From assembly GCA_002388905.1 (NCBI GenBank), contig DGNJ01000022.1:23094-47457 (forward strand): 24,364 nt of DNA. Reading direction: 5' to 3'. Made by a program: the position numbers and the translations under genes. Positions within the stretch are counted from its first letter, which is position 1. Every line of letters starts with the position of its first letter. The notes beneath the pieces are model-generated. The model searched no databases and was not told where the DNA came from. It saw nothing but the letters and a program-made list of their open reading frames with translations. The DNA comes from Cellvibrionales bacterium UBA4495 (GTDB taxonomy: Bacteria > Pseudomonadota > Gammaproteobacteria > Pseudomonadales > Porticoccaceae). Positions 7,940-15,573 of this stretch are shown here, in pieces.

Positions 7940-9055
7940 TCAGCCGTTATCCGGCGTGGGTGTAGTGCTGGCTTGTGGCACCACTTCATTGTTTATATTG
8001 ACCAGGCCCCCATTGCGAAGCTTGAGCAAACCGCTACTGGCAACGGTTTCGCCAGCCTCGATGCCCTCGGTCACGGCGATTACGTCCCCCCGTATTTCGC
8101 CCGTTTGTATAAGGCGCTGCCGGGCCCTGGTGTTGCCTTCCTTGTCTTTGCTGAGAATGAAAACAGAGTTGCCATAGGGATTAAAATTGATGGCAGTACG
8201 GGGCACCGTCAGCACACTGTGAGGTTCACCGAAATTGAGTCGTACTCGGGCAAACATACCGGGTCGAAGGCGTTTTTGGGGATTGGCGAGGGTCGCCTGC
8301 ACAGCGAAATTTCGGGTGTTACTGTCTATGGTCGGCTCCACTGCGGTTATTTTGCCTGTAAATTCGGCATCTCCGATGGCATCCACGGCAACGTTCACCG
8401 CCATAGCCGTCTCCACTTCCGGATACCATTGCTCGGGCAGGGTAAAGTTGAGGTAAACCGGATCGAGGGACTGGAGGGCAATCATCGGGTCACCGGCAGC
8501 GACAAACTGGCCAATACTTACCTTGCGAATCCCGAGCCGGCCATCATAGGGCGCGCGCAGGGTTTTCTGCTCAAGCCTGGAGCGTCGGGCCAGGGCATTG
8601 GCTCTGGCCTGGGCCAGTTCTGTTTCGCGCCGGTCAAATTCAGCTGCCGAAATGCTCTTGCGGGCAAGAAGTGATTCGACCCGGTCGCGCTCCAGTTCCG
8701 CCAGGCGCACGGCCGCCTCGAGTGAGGCGAGTTCGGCTTCGTCCGTGGTGCTAACCAGGCTGATGATCGGATCTCCGGCTTCCACTTCGCTGCCACTGTC
8801 AAAATGAATCTCGTCGATAATGCCGGCCACTTCCGTTGTCAAATTGGCGCCATTGACGGCTGCGAGCGTACCCACGGCTGAGATCTGGCGCGTCCAGTGC
8901 TGCTCGATGACGTCGGTGGAAGACACCGTTACCGGCATTTCGGGCATGTCATTCAGGTATTCGTTCATCATCCGGTTCCCCTGCCACTTGGCAGCCATGG
9001 TGCCGCCAAAAACCAGTACAGTGGCGGAAAGGATGAAGATCATGCGCTTGTTCAT
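7940..9055 (-). CDS. RND efflux periplasmic adaptor (membrane fusion protein)
   Basis: A 371-residue membrane-fusion protein that links the inner-membrane pump to an outer-membrane channel. Residues 5-22 form an uncleaved membrane anchor or signal; I see no lipobox cysteine. Then follow the lipoyl half-motif (EVAGIIDEIHFDSGSEVEAGD, about 75-95), an alpha-helical hairpin (about 105-150), the second lipoyl half (RAPYDGRLGIRKVSIGQFV) and beta-barrel domains. Its ATG shares the ATGA overlap with the stop of the tetR gene, and AGGA lies 8 bp upstream inside tetR, so translation is probably coupled. The transporter follows after 24 bp. Confidence 0.94.
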   Translation of the reverse strand: MNKRMIFILSATVLVFGGTMAAKWQGNRMMNEYLNDMPEMPVTVSSTDVIEQHWTRQISAVGTLAAVNGANLTTEVAGIIDEIHFDSGSEVEAGDPIISLVSTTDEAELASLEAAVRLAELERDRVESLLARKSISAAEFDRRETELAQARANALARRSRLEQKTLRAPYDGRLGIRKVSIGQFVAAGDPMIALQSLDPVYLNFTLPEQWYPEVETAMAVNVAVDAIGDAEFTGKITAVEPTIDSNTRNFAVQATLANPQKRLRPGMFARVRLNFGEPHSVLTVPRTAINFNPYGNSVFILSKDKEGNTRARQRLIQTGEIRGDVIAVTEGIEAGETVASSGLLKLRNGGLVNINNEVVPQASTTPTPDNG

Positions 9056-9819
9056 TGGGAGTCCTGATCGATAGCTGAAAAAAGCGGAGCTGTTATCAAG
9101 GGGTCAATATCGCTGAAAACTGCTGACACGATGCACTCAATCAGTTGTTGCCCACTACTGGCATTGTTGAGATCACACATAGGCTGCCAGTTGAGACCGT
9201 TCAGCAGTGCATTGACGTGTTGGAAGAGCAGTTGATAGGGGTTTTCAATCCTGTAGGCGTCCAGCAAACCTTCGGCATGGACGAGGGTATGGATACCTTC
9301 GCTCAGCGCCCAAAGGCCGGATCCGATCTGGAAGGGACTTAAGGACGAGGAAGGCAGATCGCCACAGGCTTGGGCCTCGCGGATAACGGCTTCGAAAATC
9401 GCAGCCAGTGGTTGGTGAACCTCGTGGGCCTGTTGCCGCCGTGATGGGGAGGTGGCAGCAGAGATCACCTGGGTCGTCAGATATTGATGAAGGTGGAAAA
9501 AAAGCGGCTGTTGCCGGGCAAAAATCACGTCGGCCAAGACAAAACCCAGCATGCGCTCCCGGGTGCCGGCCTGCCAGCGGGCGACAGTCTGAAAGAGTTT
9601 GATCCGCTCGCTGGCACGCTCCGTGAGCAGCGCCAGCAGCATGTCTTCCTTGCTGGTGAAATGAAGATAGAGAGTACCCACGGAGTAGTCACAAAGATGG
9701 GCAACCCGTTGCATCTGTAAATTGAGCATGCCATTGCTGGCAATCAATTCCCGTGCGGCATCGAGGAATACCTTTTCTCGCTCGGCAAACGCCCTCAGGC
9801 GGCGCTCTTTAGTGCTCAT
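9052..9819 (-). CDS. TetR/AcrR-family transcriptional regulator
   Basis: A 255-residue regulator, longer than the usual ~200 residues. The N-terminal DNA-binding domain (about residues 12-60) contains the helix-turn-helix with VAHLCDYSVGTLYLHFTSKEDML, the YxHFxSKE signature of TetR proteins. The C-terminal ligand-binding part is not recognisable in detail; the last ~35 residues are an extension of low similarity. It is the first gene of the pump operon, overlapping the adaptor gene by ATGA, instead of being divergently transcribed as acrR and many pump repressors are. A 15-bp palindrome inside its promoter (9851-9865) is the likely operator, implying autoregulation of the whole operon. No clear Shine-Dalgarno precedes the ATG. 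Confidence 0.93.
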   Translation of the reverse strand: MSTKERRLRAFAEREKVFLDAARELIASNGMLNLQMQRVAHLCDYSVGTLYLHFTSKEDMLLALLTERASERIKLFQTVARWQAGTRERMLGFVLADVIFARQQPLFFHLHQYLTTQVISAATSPSRRQQAHEVHQPLAAIFEAVIREAQACGDLPSSSLSPFQIGSGLWALSEGIHTLVHAEGLLDAYRIENPYQLLFQHVNALLNGLNWQPMCDLNNASSGQQLIECIVSAVFSDIDPLITAPLFSAIDQDSQ

Positions 9820-9847
9820 AAATTATGGTTATGACTACGACCGGAAC

Positions 9848-9876
9848 ACTATGAACGGGATTCATTTTTTGATCAA
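9848..9876 (-). promoter_or_regulatory. Candidate promoter of the tetR-RND operon
   Basis: On the minus strand, TTGATC (-35, 9871-9876) and CATAGT (-10, 9848-9853) are separated by 17 bp, each matching consensus at 4 of 6 positions. The -10 lies 28 bp before the tetR start codon. Confidence 0.45.
9851..9865. promoter_or_regulatory. Candidate TetR operator
   Basis: ATGAACGGGATTCAT is a 15-bp inverted repeat (arms ATGAA/TTCAT, 5-bp centre). It sits between and partly over the promoter hexamers of the operon, where a bound TetR dimer would block RNA polymerase. Size and position fit a TetR operator; the assignment is inference. Confidence 0.5.
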
Positions 9877-9880
9877 TCAT

Positions 9881-9900
9881 CATTACACAACATTACAAAA
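9881..9900. repeat. Short tandem direct repeat upstream of tetR promoter
   Basis: CATTACACAA is followed at once by CATTACAAAA (9 of 10 identical), 5 bp upstream of the proposed -35. It could be an activator site or chance in an AT-rich patch. Confidence 0.3.
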
Positions 9901-10124
9901 GCCCGTTTAAGCAAGGTGTCACGCCCGGGAGCCAATCCAGCCAGGCTTTTCGGGCAAATCGATATTCGCGATGCGTAACAGGAAGGCGTTTCCCTGGGGC
10001 CAAAGGGAAACAGGTGCTTTAGCTGGCGCAATAATCGCGACACAACTATCGGTTTCTATGAGTCAGCTCGCAAAGAGATTCCTCAGCCATACGTGACCGC
10101 TCTTCTCTGCATTGACAGGTAAGC
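9901..10124. other. Intergenic stretch without recognisable gene; one inverted repeat
   Basis: I see no convincing coding frame here. GTTTCCCT and AGGGAAAC (9988-9995, 10004-10011) form a perfect 8-bp stem with an 8-nt loop. It could be a transcript hairpin or part of a decayed insertion element end; there is no T tract. Confidence 0.4.
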
Positions 10125-10395
10125 GCCAGAGGACTGGTGATCGATTCCTGAATGGATTTCCTGAAGGGGATCAAACCGGGTTCCGACAAAGCTCGGCCGG
10201 CGGCGCAGGACCGGCGACTCTATCATCCCGGTGTTTACTCAAACCTTGTTTCTACGCCTACCTGACCCGGACCAACAGTACGCGGCGCACGGAAATGGAG
10301 TGCCACCGCAACCTGGAAGTCCTGTGGCCGATCAAGCGACTGACGCCGGACTTCAGAGCGATTGGGGACTGCCGCAAAGACAAATGCACAAAGCC
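10125..10395 (+). pseudogene. IS1182-family transposase remnant, frameshifted
   Basis: Conceptual translation gives pieces of the N-terminal part of an IS1182/IS5-type (DUF772-like) transposase. Frame one (codons in register with 10137) reads LVIDS-stop-MDFLKG followed by DKARPAAQDRRLYHPGV. After a one-base shift near 10230 the sequence continues LLKPCFYAYLTRTNSTRR, then MECHRNLEVLWPIKRLTPDF. This matches the family pattern VIDAF...GF.KA.PAATGRP.YHP..LLKLY.YGYLNR..SSRRLE...RN.E.MWL...L.PDFKTIADFRKDN. Similarity stops near 10390 and the catalytic DDE region is absent. It carries at least one stop and one frameshift, so it is dead. It implies a past insertion that was mostly deleted. Confidence 0.8.
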
Positions 10396-10416
10396 GGTTG
10401 ACATCGGCAACCGGCT
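10392..10416. repeat. Perfect inverted repeat at the end of the transposase remnant
   Basis: AGCCGGTTG and CAACCGGCT (9-bp arms, 7-nt loop) lie exactly where transposase similarity ends. This could be a hairpin at the deletion junction or a terminator-like structure without T tract. Confidence 0.45.
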
Positions 10417-10492
10417 CTATGGCGTATTCCCATGTTTTGGCTCACTAAAGTGAAACATCAGGGCGGACGCTCTCCAGAAGTGTCCGGGGCGA

Positions 10493-10708
10493 TTATCCAG
10501 CCACCGGCATTTTCAAAAATGGCGTATTGTAATAATCGAGCAGAACATCAGAGGTCTCACCCTGGCTCATCATTTGCGGTATTCCCGCTGGAACGTGGGT
10601 GTCTTCGTACAGCCAATAAGATTGGATATGGCTGGTGGTTTGCGGTTCTAGCCTTGGGAGAGGAAGACTGCCGGCAGCATATACAGCCCCGGATTCGATA
10701 ATATTCAT
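10493..10708 (-). CDS. Doubtful small hypothetical protein
   Basis: A 71-residue frame beginning MNIIESGAVYAAG and ending LKMPVAG. I recognise no domain. The chosen ATG (10708) has a weak AAAGAG element 6 bp upstream; an in-frame ATG at 10744 would add 12 residues but has no ribosome site. Composition is balanced (acidic, aromatic and proline residues) and no larger gene overlaps it, so it is not an obvious shadow. It lies beside a decayed transposase and could equally be a gene fragment or chance. No signal peptide or membrane segment is visible. Confidence 0.3.
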   Translation of the reverse strand: MNIIESGAVYAAGSLPLPRLEPQTTSHIQSYWLYEDTHVPAGIPQMMSQGETSDVLLDYYNTPFLKMPVAG

Positions 10709-10744
10709 AGGATACTCTTTGAATGAAGGGTGAGAAAGGCTCAT

Positions 10745-10983
10745 CGGGGGCTGGGACGGACCGGGAGCGCAACTATACGCCCAGGCCGGCCAAAGGCAAG
10801 CTTTCTCGGCTGTGTATTTAGATTGAATTGTTGCAACCGCGGGGTTTTATAGAACGTAATAAGAGCGTCTCCGCAAGGGCGGGAATCGCTTTCCCGTTAA
10901 CGCTTTTCCGGTCACGCTTTTTGCGTTCTGGTGGTTATATTCACTATTTCATGGCGGTAAAACCCTGTCCTCGGGATAACGAC
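10745..10983. other. Intergenic stretch before the deacetylase gene end
   Basis: No coding frame is convincing. CGGGAA-TCGCT-TTCCCG (10880-10896) is a perfect 6-bp hairpin about 90 bp beyond the deacetylase stop; followed by TTAACGCTTTT on the plus strand, it is at best a weak terminator. Confidence 0.35.
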
Positions 10984-12084
10984 TCAATCGTCATCAACGA
11001 AGGCATCGCGATGAAATTCAACGGCCTCCGTGACCTCGGGAATACCGCACTCGGTCAATTCGGGAGGCTCGGCACCCGCAAGCACTTCCAGGACGGCATG
11101 GGTACCGTGGGCAAGGGAATCCAGATTGTAGCCTCCTTCGAGAACAAGGGCGAGCCTGCCCTGGCAATGCTTGTCGGCAATTGCCTGGACGATGCTGGTC
11201 AATACCGCAAATCCGTCATAGGTGAGGTTCAGGGCCATGTCGTTGCGATGGGGGTCGAAGCCGGCGGATACGAGTACCAGGTCGGGCTCAAACCGGTCGG
11301 CGGCAGGGATCAGTATTTCCCTGAACGCCTTCTCATAGGCGATATCGCCGGCATCCTCCGGTAGCGGTACATTGATGGTGTAGCCCTCCCCCAGGCCCGC
11401 ACCCACGTCTTCGAGATAACCGGAGCCCGGATAGAAAGGCGGCGCGCAGTGTGTATCGAAAAAGAGCACATCCGGATCGGCCCAGAATATATCCTGGGTA
11501 CCGTTGCCATGGTGGGCATCCCAGTCGATTATCAGGATCCGTTCGCAGCCCAGTTTGGCCTGCGCGTGAGCGGCTGCAACGGCCACATTGTTGAACAGGC
11601 AGAAGCCGCGTGCCCGAACCGGTTCGGCATGGTGCCCGGGCGGACGAACCAGGGCAAAGGCGCTTTGCGCGCCACCATTGAAAACGGCTTCCACGGCCGC
11701 GATAGAATTGCCGGCGGCCGACGTCGCCGCCTTGATACTGCCAGGCGAAACAGCAGTAGTATCCTTGTCCAGCCAGGCCATTTTCCCCTCCAGGGCGAAG
11801 ATATCGTCCAGATAGGAGGCTGTATGAACCCGGACCAGTTGCTCATAGGTCGCGCTGGCGCCGACCTTAAACTGAACGCCAGAAATGGGATTTTTATCGA
11901 GGTGATCTTTAATGGCGGTGAGCCTGCCCGGGTGTTCCGGATAACTCCACTTGGTGTTTAATCCCTTGAGAATGTTTCGTACCCGTTTCTCCACCCGACT
12001 GGGCAGGAATGGCAGATCCACCTGAGGGTCATGGCCGAGCATCAGGTCGTCATAGAAGATTGTCACATCACGATCGCCGATCAC
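10984..12084 (-). CDS. Histone deacetylase-family zinc hydrolase
   Basis: A 366-residue cytoplasmic Zn-dependent amidohydrolase of the arginase/deacetylase fold (class II HDAC-like, acetoin-utilisation/acetylpolyamine relatives). Visible motifs: RPPGHHAEP with the catalytic pair His151-His152; DWDAHHGNGTQ with zinc ligands Asp189 and His191; SAGFDPHRND with zinc ligand Asp277; and LEGGYN with catalytic Tyr319. All catalytic residues are present. About 25 residues are inserted between the N-terminal LGHDP and HPGRLTAI, which are close together in most bacterial relatives. The start is GTG, chosen because AGGAGG lies 7 bp upstream. It follows the GNAT acetyltransferase gene by 51 bp on the same strand and may be co-transcribed with it. 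The substrate could be acetyl-lysine proteins, acetylpolyamines or a small metabolite. Confidence 0.92.
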   Translation of the reverse strand: MIGDRDVTIFYDDLMLGHDPQVDLPFLPSRVEKRVRNILKGLNTKWSYPEHPGRLTAIKDHLDKNPISGVQFKVGASATYEQLVRVHTASYLDDIFALEGKMAWLDKDTTAVSPGSIKAATSAAGNSIAAVEAVFNGGAQSAFALVRPPGHHAEPVRARGFCLFNNVAVAAAHAQAKLGCERILIIDWDAHHGNGTQDIFWADPDVLFFDTHCAPPFYPGSGYLEDVGAGLGEGYTINVPLPEDAGDIAYEKAFREILIPAADRFEPDLVLVSAGFDPHRNDMALNLTYDGFAVLTSIVQAIADKHCQGRLALVLEGGYNLDSLAHGTHAVLEVLAGAEPPELTECGIPEVTEAVEFHRDAFVDDD

Positions 12085-12135
12085 TTGCTGGCCTCCTCAC
12101 AGTGGTTACTGGATTATGGACGATTTCGCCGCGTT

Positions 12136-12705
12136 TTACCGCTTGACTAGCTTCTCTCTTACTACCCCGGTGAAAGCCGCCGCCCGAATGCCCGTGGGAT
12201 TAAACCCCAGCTTTCGCCAGACGGATTCCGCTTCCGCGTTTGAAACCGAATATTCCAGATACAATTCTTCGATATGGTGCCGTTCGGCAAAGCTCACCAG
12301 AACATCCAGCATCATGGCGAACAGACCCCGCTGGCGGTATTCTGGCTCGACCCACAGATCATCGATAAAAGCCGACTTCAGATCCAGTCCTGCCGCCTCT
12401 TCCCAGAGGTTGGGGCTGTGCCATATATGAATATTACCCATTCCCACAACCTTACCCCGGGCGGTGCATGAGACAACCATGCATTTTTCGGTTTCGTCGA
12501 TATAGGTTTTCAGGAATTTTTCCAGCCTTTGTCGAGCCTCCACGGTCAGTGTTTTCGGTTCACCCCCGGAAACATGTAAAGCGAGTTTTGCCATGAAATC
12601 CACGAGAACAGGGATATCCCTTTCCTCCGCTTCACGTATCGTAAACTTGCCTTTTGACTTCATATCGCTGTAAAACTCCGGAGTATGAGTGCCGTTTCCT
12701 GCCAT
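12136..12705 (-). CDS. GNAT-family N-acetyltransferase
   Basis: A 189-residue acetyl-CoA-dependent acetyltransferase. After FTIREAEERDIP, the usual GNAT entry strand (residues 21-32), comes the acetyl-CoA pyrophosphate loop DLWVEPEYRQRGLFAMML (Arg124-Gln125-Arg126-Gly127), then the C-terminal helix and strand with EYSVSNAEAESVWRKLGF. The start is uncertain: ATG 12705 has no clear ribosome site, while the in-frame ATG at 12663 has GGAG about 13 bp away and would remove 14 residues not needed for the fold. It sits 51 bp upstream of a deacetylase-family gene, which suggests, without proof, opposing action on one substrate pool. Confidence 0.88.
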   Translation of the reverse strand: MAGNGTHTPEFYSDMKSKGKFTIREAEERDIPVLVDFMAKLALHVSGGEPKTLTVEARQRLEKFLKTYIDETEKCMVVSCTARGKVVGMGNIHIWHSPNLWEEAAGLDLKSAFIDDLWVEPEYRQRGLFAMMLDVLVSFAERHHIEELYLEYSVSNAEAESVWRKLGFNPTGIRAAAFTGVVREKLVKR

Positions 12706-12793
12706 TCAACCATAGTCGCCGCGACCTTTCAGATACAACCGTGTGCCAATGCAACAATTACCCGGTGCGAGGTTTAAAGCCGGGGACATGAAA

Positions 12794-12825
12794 CTGCGAA
12801 GGTTCACCAGGAGACAAGTTCGCAG
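12794..12825 (-). terminator. Hairpin after TonB receptor gene
   Basis: CTGCGAA (12794-12800) and TTCGCAG (12819-12825) pair perfectly over 7 bp, 2 bp past the receptor stop, and are followed on the minus strand by TTTCAT. The loop is long (18 nt) and the T run short. Confidence 0.35.
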
Positions 12826-12827
12826 GA

Positions 12828-14882
12828 TTAGAAAACTTTTTCGAGCCCCAGGTAAAGGGCGCGGGGTTTACCGGGGAAATACCGATCACCGCCAAAGGTA
12901 GTGAAGTCGGCGCGTTCCGCATACTCGGTGTCGAAGAGATTAAACAGTTTTGCCGATACCACCCAGGCTGGTGCAGGCTGCCAGCGGGCACGCAGATGAA
13001 AGAGGTCGTGGCCCTCGTAGCGGTGACGGTTTTCCGGGTCCGTGTAATACGCACCCATACGCAGCCATTCCAACTCCGCGCGGGCGTTGTCGGCAAAATC
13101 CCAGCCCAGCTGCACGTTGGCAAAATGGTGGGGCGCTGTATCCACGTCATTGCCGTGAATATCGACCCCCGACTGGATGTCGTGGTAGGCGTACCGGTGT
13201 CGGGCCACGGTGCCGGCAATATGAATATCCCAGGCCGGCGCGAAACGGTAGTTGACTGCCAGCTCCAGGCCATGGTGTTCCGTCTCACCGTCGCTGACAT
13301 TAAAGAAATCGCTGTTCCGGAATATAACGTTGTCCTTGCGCATGGTGTAGGCCACCACTTCGTAGTGGAAGGCTTTTCCGCCACCGCGCATTCCGACTTC
13401 CAGTGAATCGAGTTGCTCGGAGTTCAGGTCCGCCACTCGCTGACGCCGCTGTAGCCGATAAAGCTCCGTAGTCTGGGGTGCCCGAAACCCCCGGGACAGG
13501 GTCGCAAACAACTGGTGCCCCCCGTCAAACTGGTAAAGGAAGCCAAGATTCGGGGACCAGTTCTGGAAGTCATCGTCACGGTCGGCAGGTCGGCTATAGC
13601 GACATCCGGTATCACCGGCAAAAACGCAGGCGGTTCCATCATCGCGAGTGCGCCCTGCCAGCATGCGGTTATCGTAATCGTACTCCATGGTTTCGAAGCG
13701 CAGGCCGGCGGTGAGCTGCCACCTGCGGTGAAACTGCCATCGCCACTGAAGGAAAGGCGCCAACTGGTATGCGCTTACCTCGTAATCATAGTGCTTGCCC
13801 TGAGGGATTGTGGCGCGAAGGAAGGAAGAACCCTGGGTCGGTGCATCCTGGCTTTGCTTTAACCAGCCACGGGTATATTCCATGTCAAGACCGGCGACCA
13901 GGCGATTTTCCTCGGAGCCCAGATAGACAGCACTCTGTAACCCGGCGCTGCGCTGTCCGTTTTCTTCCAGCGGTGTTCCCGGCAAAAAGTGCATGAGGAA
14001 ATCCATACTGCTGTGTCGGAGATAGGGTGTAACAACCCAGTTCCGCCCGGCACCGCCGCTTTTCTCGATGCGCGACCATAAGCGCACCGCCGAGGCATCC
14101 CGGTAGGCTTCGGGGTTGGGGTTGGTTTTTACCCGATCATCGTCCTTGTAGGCATCCTCACCCACCAGATACCCGGCGGTTTCCTGGTTCAGGTTGACGG
14201 CGGTCATTCCCGAAGTAATCTGGATATCGCTTCCCCGATGGCGATGGCGCAGGCTCAGTTTCTGCTGGTCTACGCCGGAGCTTTCCCGGTAGCCGCCGTC
14301 ATGGTCCCCGGTAAAGCTGAACGCAAAATCCTCCCAACCGCGGGAAAACTGAATACGCCCATAATCCCAGGGACCGGCCAGCAAACCCAGTCGCCCGGGC
14401 CGCTCAAAGTCCGCGGGCGCAATGACGTTAACCACGCCGTGCATGGCATTGGAGCCGTACAGCGCGTTGGCCGGTCCCCGGATGACCTCTATGCGGGCGG
14501 CCTGCTCGCTGTGCGCTTCGAATAACTCATTGACATTACAAAACCCCGCCGGCCGCAGGGGTATGCCGTCCTCGGCCATGAGGAAACTGCCACAGGCGCC
14601 GGCACCGGTGAGTACCGGCGAGCGAATGGCGGGCAGATATTCCTGGCCACTATTGCGGTGCATGTCGACGCCGGGAACCTGGACCAGCGCTTCCTGGATA
14701 TGTGCGTGAGCGACCATATCCAGGGCTTCCCGGTCGAGCACCGCGATATTGCCAATGGTCTCCGCCACCTTCGATTCCCGGCGGGTAACGGAGACAACGA
14801 TTTCCGTCATGGCCACCGCCGCGACGTCCGCACAGGTCAGAGCCATGGTAAGGACAGCTGTCCACCCCAGGTTATGTTTCAT
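12828..14882 (-). CDS. TonB-dependent outer-membrane receptor
   Basis: A 684-residue outer-membrane transporter. Residues 1-24 are a signal peptide; TEIVVSVTR (26-34) is the TonB box. The plug domain spans about 35-160 and contains IEVIRGPANALYGSNAMHGVVNVI; a possible disulfide pair, Cys97 and Cys115, flanks the plug loop. The rest is a 22-strand barrel with the FATLSRGFRAPQTTELYR segment and the C-terminal LFNLFDTEYAERADF...KVF, ending in the terminal Phe used for barrel assembly. A second cysteine pair (CVFAGDTGC) lies in an outer loop. It begins 11 bp after orn with AAGGTG upstream of the ATG. Likely ligands are iron chelates, haem, cobalamin or another bulky substrate; nothing nearby decides which. 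Confidence 0.92.
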   Translation of the reverse strand: MKHNLGWTAVLTMALTCADVAAVAMTEIVVSVTRRESKVAETIGNIAVLDREALDMVAHAHIQEALVQVPGVDMHRNSGQEYLPAIRSPVLTGAGACGSFLMAEDGIPLRPAGFCNVNELFEAHSEQAARIEVIRGPANALYGSNAMHGVVNVIAPADFERPGRLGLLAGPWDYGRIQFSRGWEDFAFSFTGDHDGGYRESSGVDQQKLSLRHRHRGSDIQITSGMTAVNLNQETAGYLVGEDAYKDDDRVKTNPNPEAYRDASAVRLWSRIEKSGGAGRNWVVTPYLRHSSMDFLMHFLPGTPLEENGQRSAGLQSAVYLGSEENRLVAGLDMEYTRGWLKQSQDAPTQGSSFLRATIPQGKHYDYEVSAYQLAPFLQWRWQFHRRWQLTAGLRFETMEYDYDNRMLAGRTRDDGTACVFAGDTGCRYSRPADRDDDFQNWSPNLGFLYQFDGGHQLFATLSRGFRAPQTTELYRLQRRQRVADLNSEQLDSLEVGMRGGGKAFHYEVVAYTMRKDNVIFRNSDFFNVSDGETEHHGLELAVNYRFAPAWDIHIAGTVARHRYAYHDIQSGVDIHGNDVDTAPHHFANVQLGWDFADNARAELEWLRMGAYYTDPENRHRYEGHDLFHLRARWQPAPAWVVSAKLFNLFDTEYAERADFTTFGGDRYFPGKPRALYLGLEKVF

Positions 14883-14893
14883 GGCACCTTCAT

Positions 14894-15460
14894 TCAGGAT
14901 TGGATGTTGAAGAAATGTTCCCGGTAATAAGCAAGCTCGGCGATGGAGTCATGAATGTCGTCCAGGGCCAGGTGACTGCCTTTTTTGGTAAAACCGTCGA
15001 GAATACCGGGCTTCCAGCGCCGGGCGATTTCCTTGACGCTGCTTACGTCCAGGTTGCGGTAGTGGAAGAAGCGTTCGAGTTCGGGCATTTCCCTGGCGAG
15101 AAAGCGTCGATCCTGGCAAATTGAATTACCGCACATGGGCGAGGTCCTGGCATCCACCCAGGGTCGCAGGAAATCCAGGGTGCGCGCCTGTGCCTCGGCG
15201 GCGGTGATCTCGCTGCGCCGGACCCGGTCGATCAGGCCGGATTGACCGTGCTGGCGCGTATTCCATTCATCCATACCCTCCAGCACCGAATCGGGTTGGT
15301 GTATGGCGAGCACCGGCCCTTCCGCCAACACCCGGAGATCCGCGTCGGTGACCACAGTGGCAATCTCGATAATGACATCGTTGTCCGTATCCAGACCGGT
15401 CATCTCCAGATCGATCCAGATGAGGTTAAGGCTGTCTTTGCTGTCGCTTGCGCGCGTCAT
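14894..15460 (-). CDS. orn: Oligoribonuclease
   Basis: A 188-residue DEDDh 3'-to-5' exonuclease that degrades nanoRNAs, in particular the dinucleotide pGpG made from c-di-GMP. The catalytic Asp17 and Glu19 are in [10 protein letters not shown]; the second and third motifs are [10 protein letters not shown] and [14 protein letters not shown], giving the remaining Asp residues and the His. Length is typical. AAGGA lies 6 bp before the ATG. It is divergent from rsgA, the arrangement seen in Pseudomonas. A TonB receptor gene follows after 11 bp on the same strand. Confidence 0.97.
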   Translation of the reverse strand: MTRASDSKDSLNLIWIDLEMTGLDTDNDVIIEIATVVTDADLRVLAEGPVLAIHQPDSVLEGMDEWNTRQHGQSGLIDRVRRSEITAAEAQARTLDFLRPWVDARTSPMCGNSICQDRRFLAREMPELERFFHYRNLDVSSVKEIARRWKPGILDGFTKKGSHLALDDIHDSIAELAYYREHFFNIQS

Positions 15461-15527
15461 TTTTGATCCTTTATCCGGAGTACGCCGTCCCGGTGGAAAA
15501 GCGGTCCGGCGTCCCGTGTGTTTCTTT

Positions 15528-15545
15528 GATACATTATGCTATATC
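15528..15545. promoter_or_regulatory. AT-rich divergent promoter core between orn and rsgA
   Basis: GATACATTATGCTATATC is the only AT-rich patch in the 113-bp divergent gap. It offers -10-like hexamers both ways (TATGCT on plus, CATAAT on minus) and is weakly palindromic. No good -35 is seen for either. Confidence 0.3.
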
Positions 15546-15573
15546 CTTGCCCCCCATTCAGCTAGGGATTCCC

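Noticed and set aside
7400..8674. Plus-strand open frame of 424 codons across the RND transporter and adaptor genes
   Set aside because: It is antisense to two well-supported genes and has Gly/His-rich low-complexity content with no family motifs.
9901..10983. Possible toxin-antitoxin or defence cargo in the gene-poor gap
   Set aside because: Only a dead transposase remnant and one weak small ORF are visible; nothing supports a functional system.
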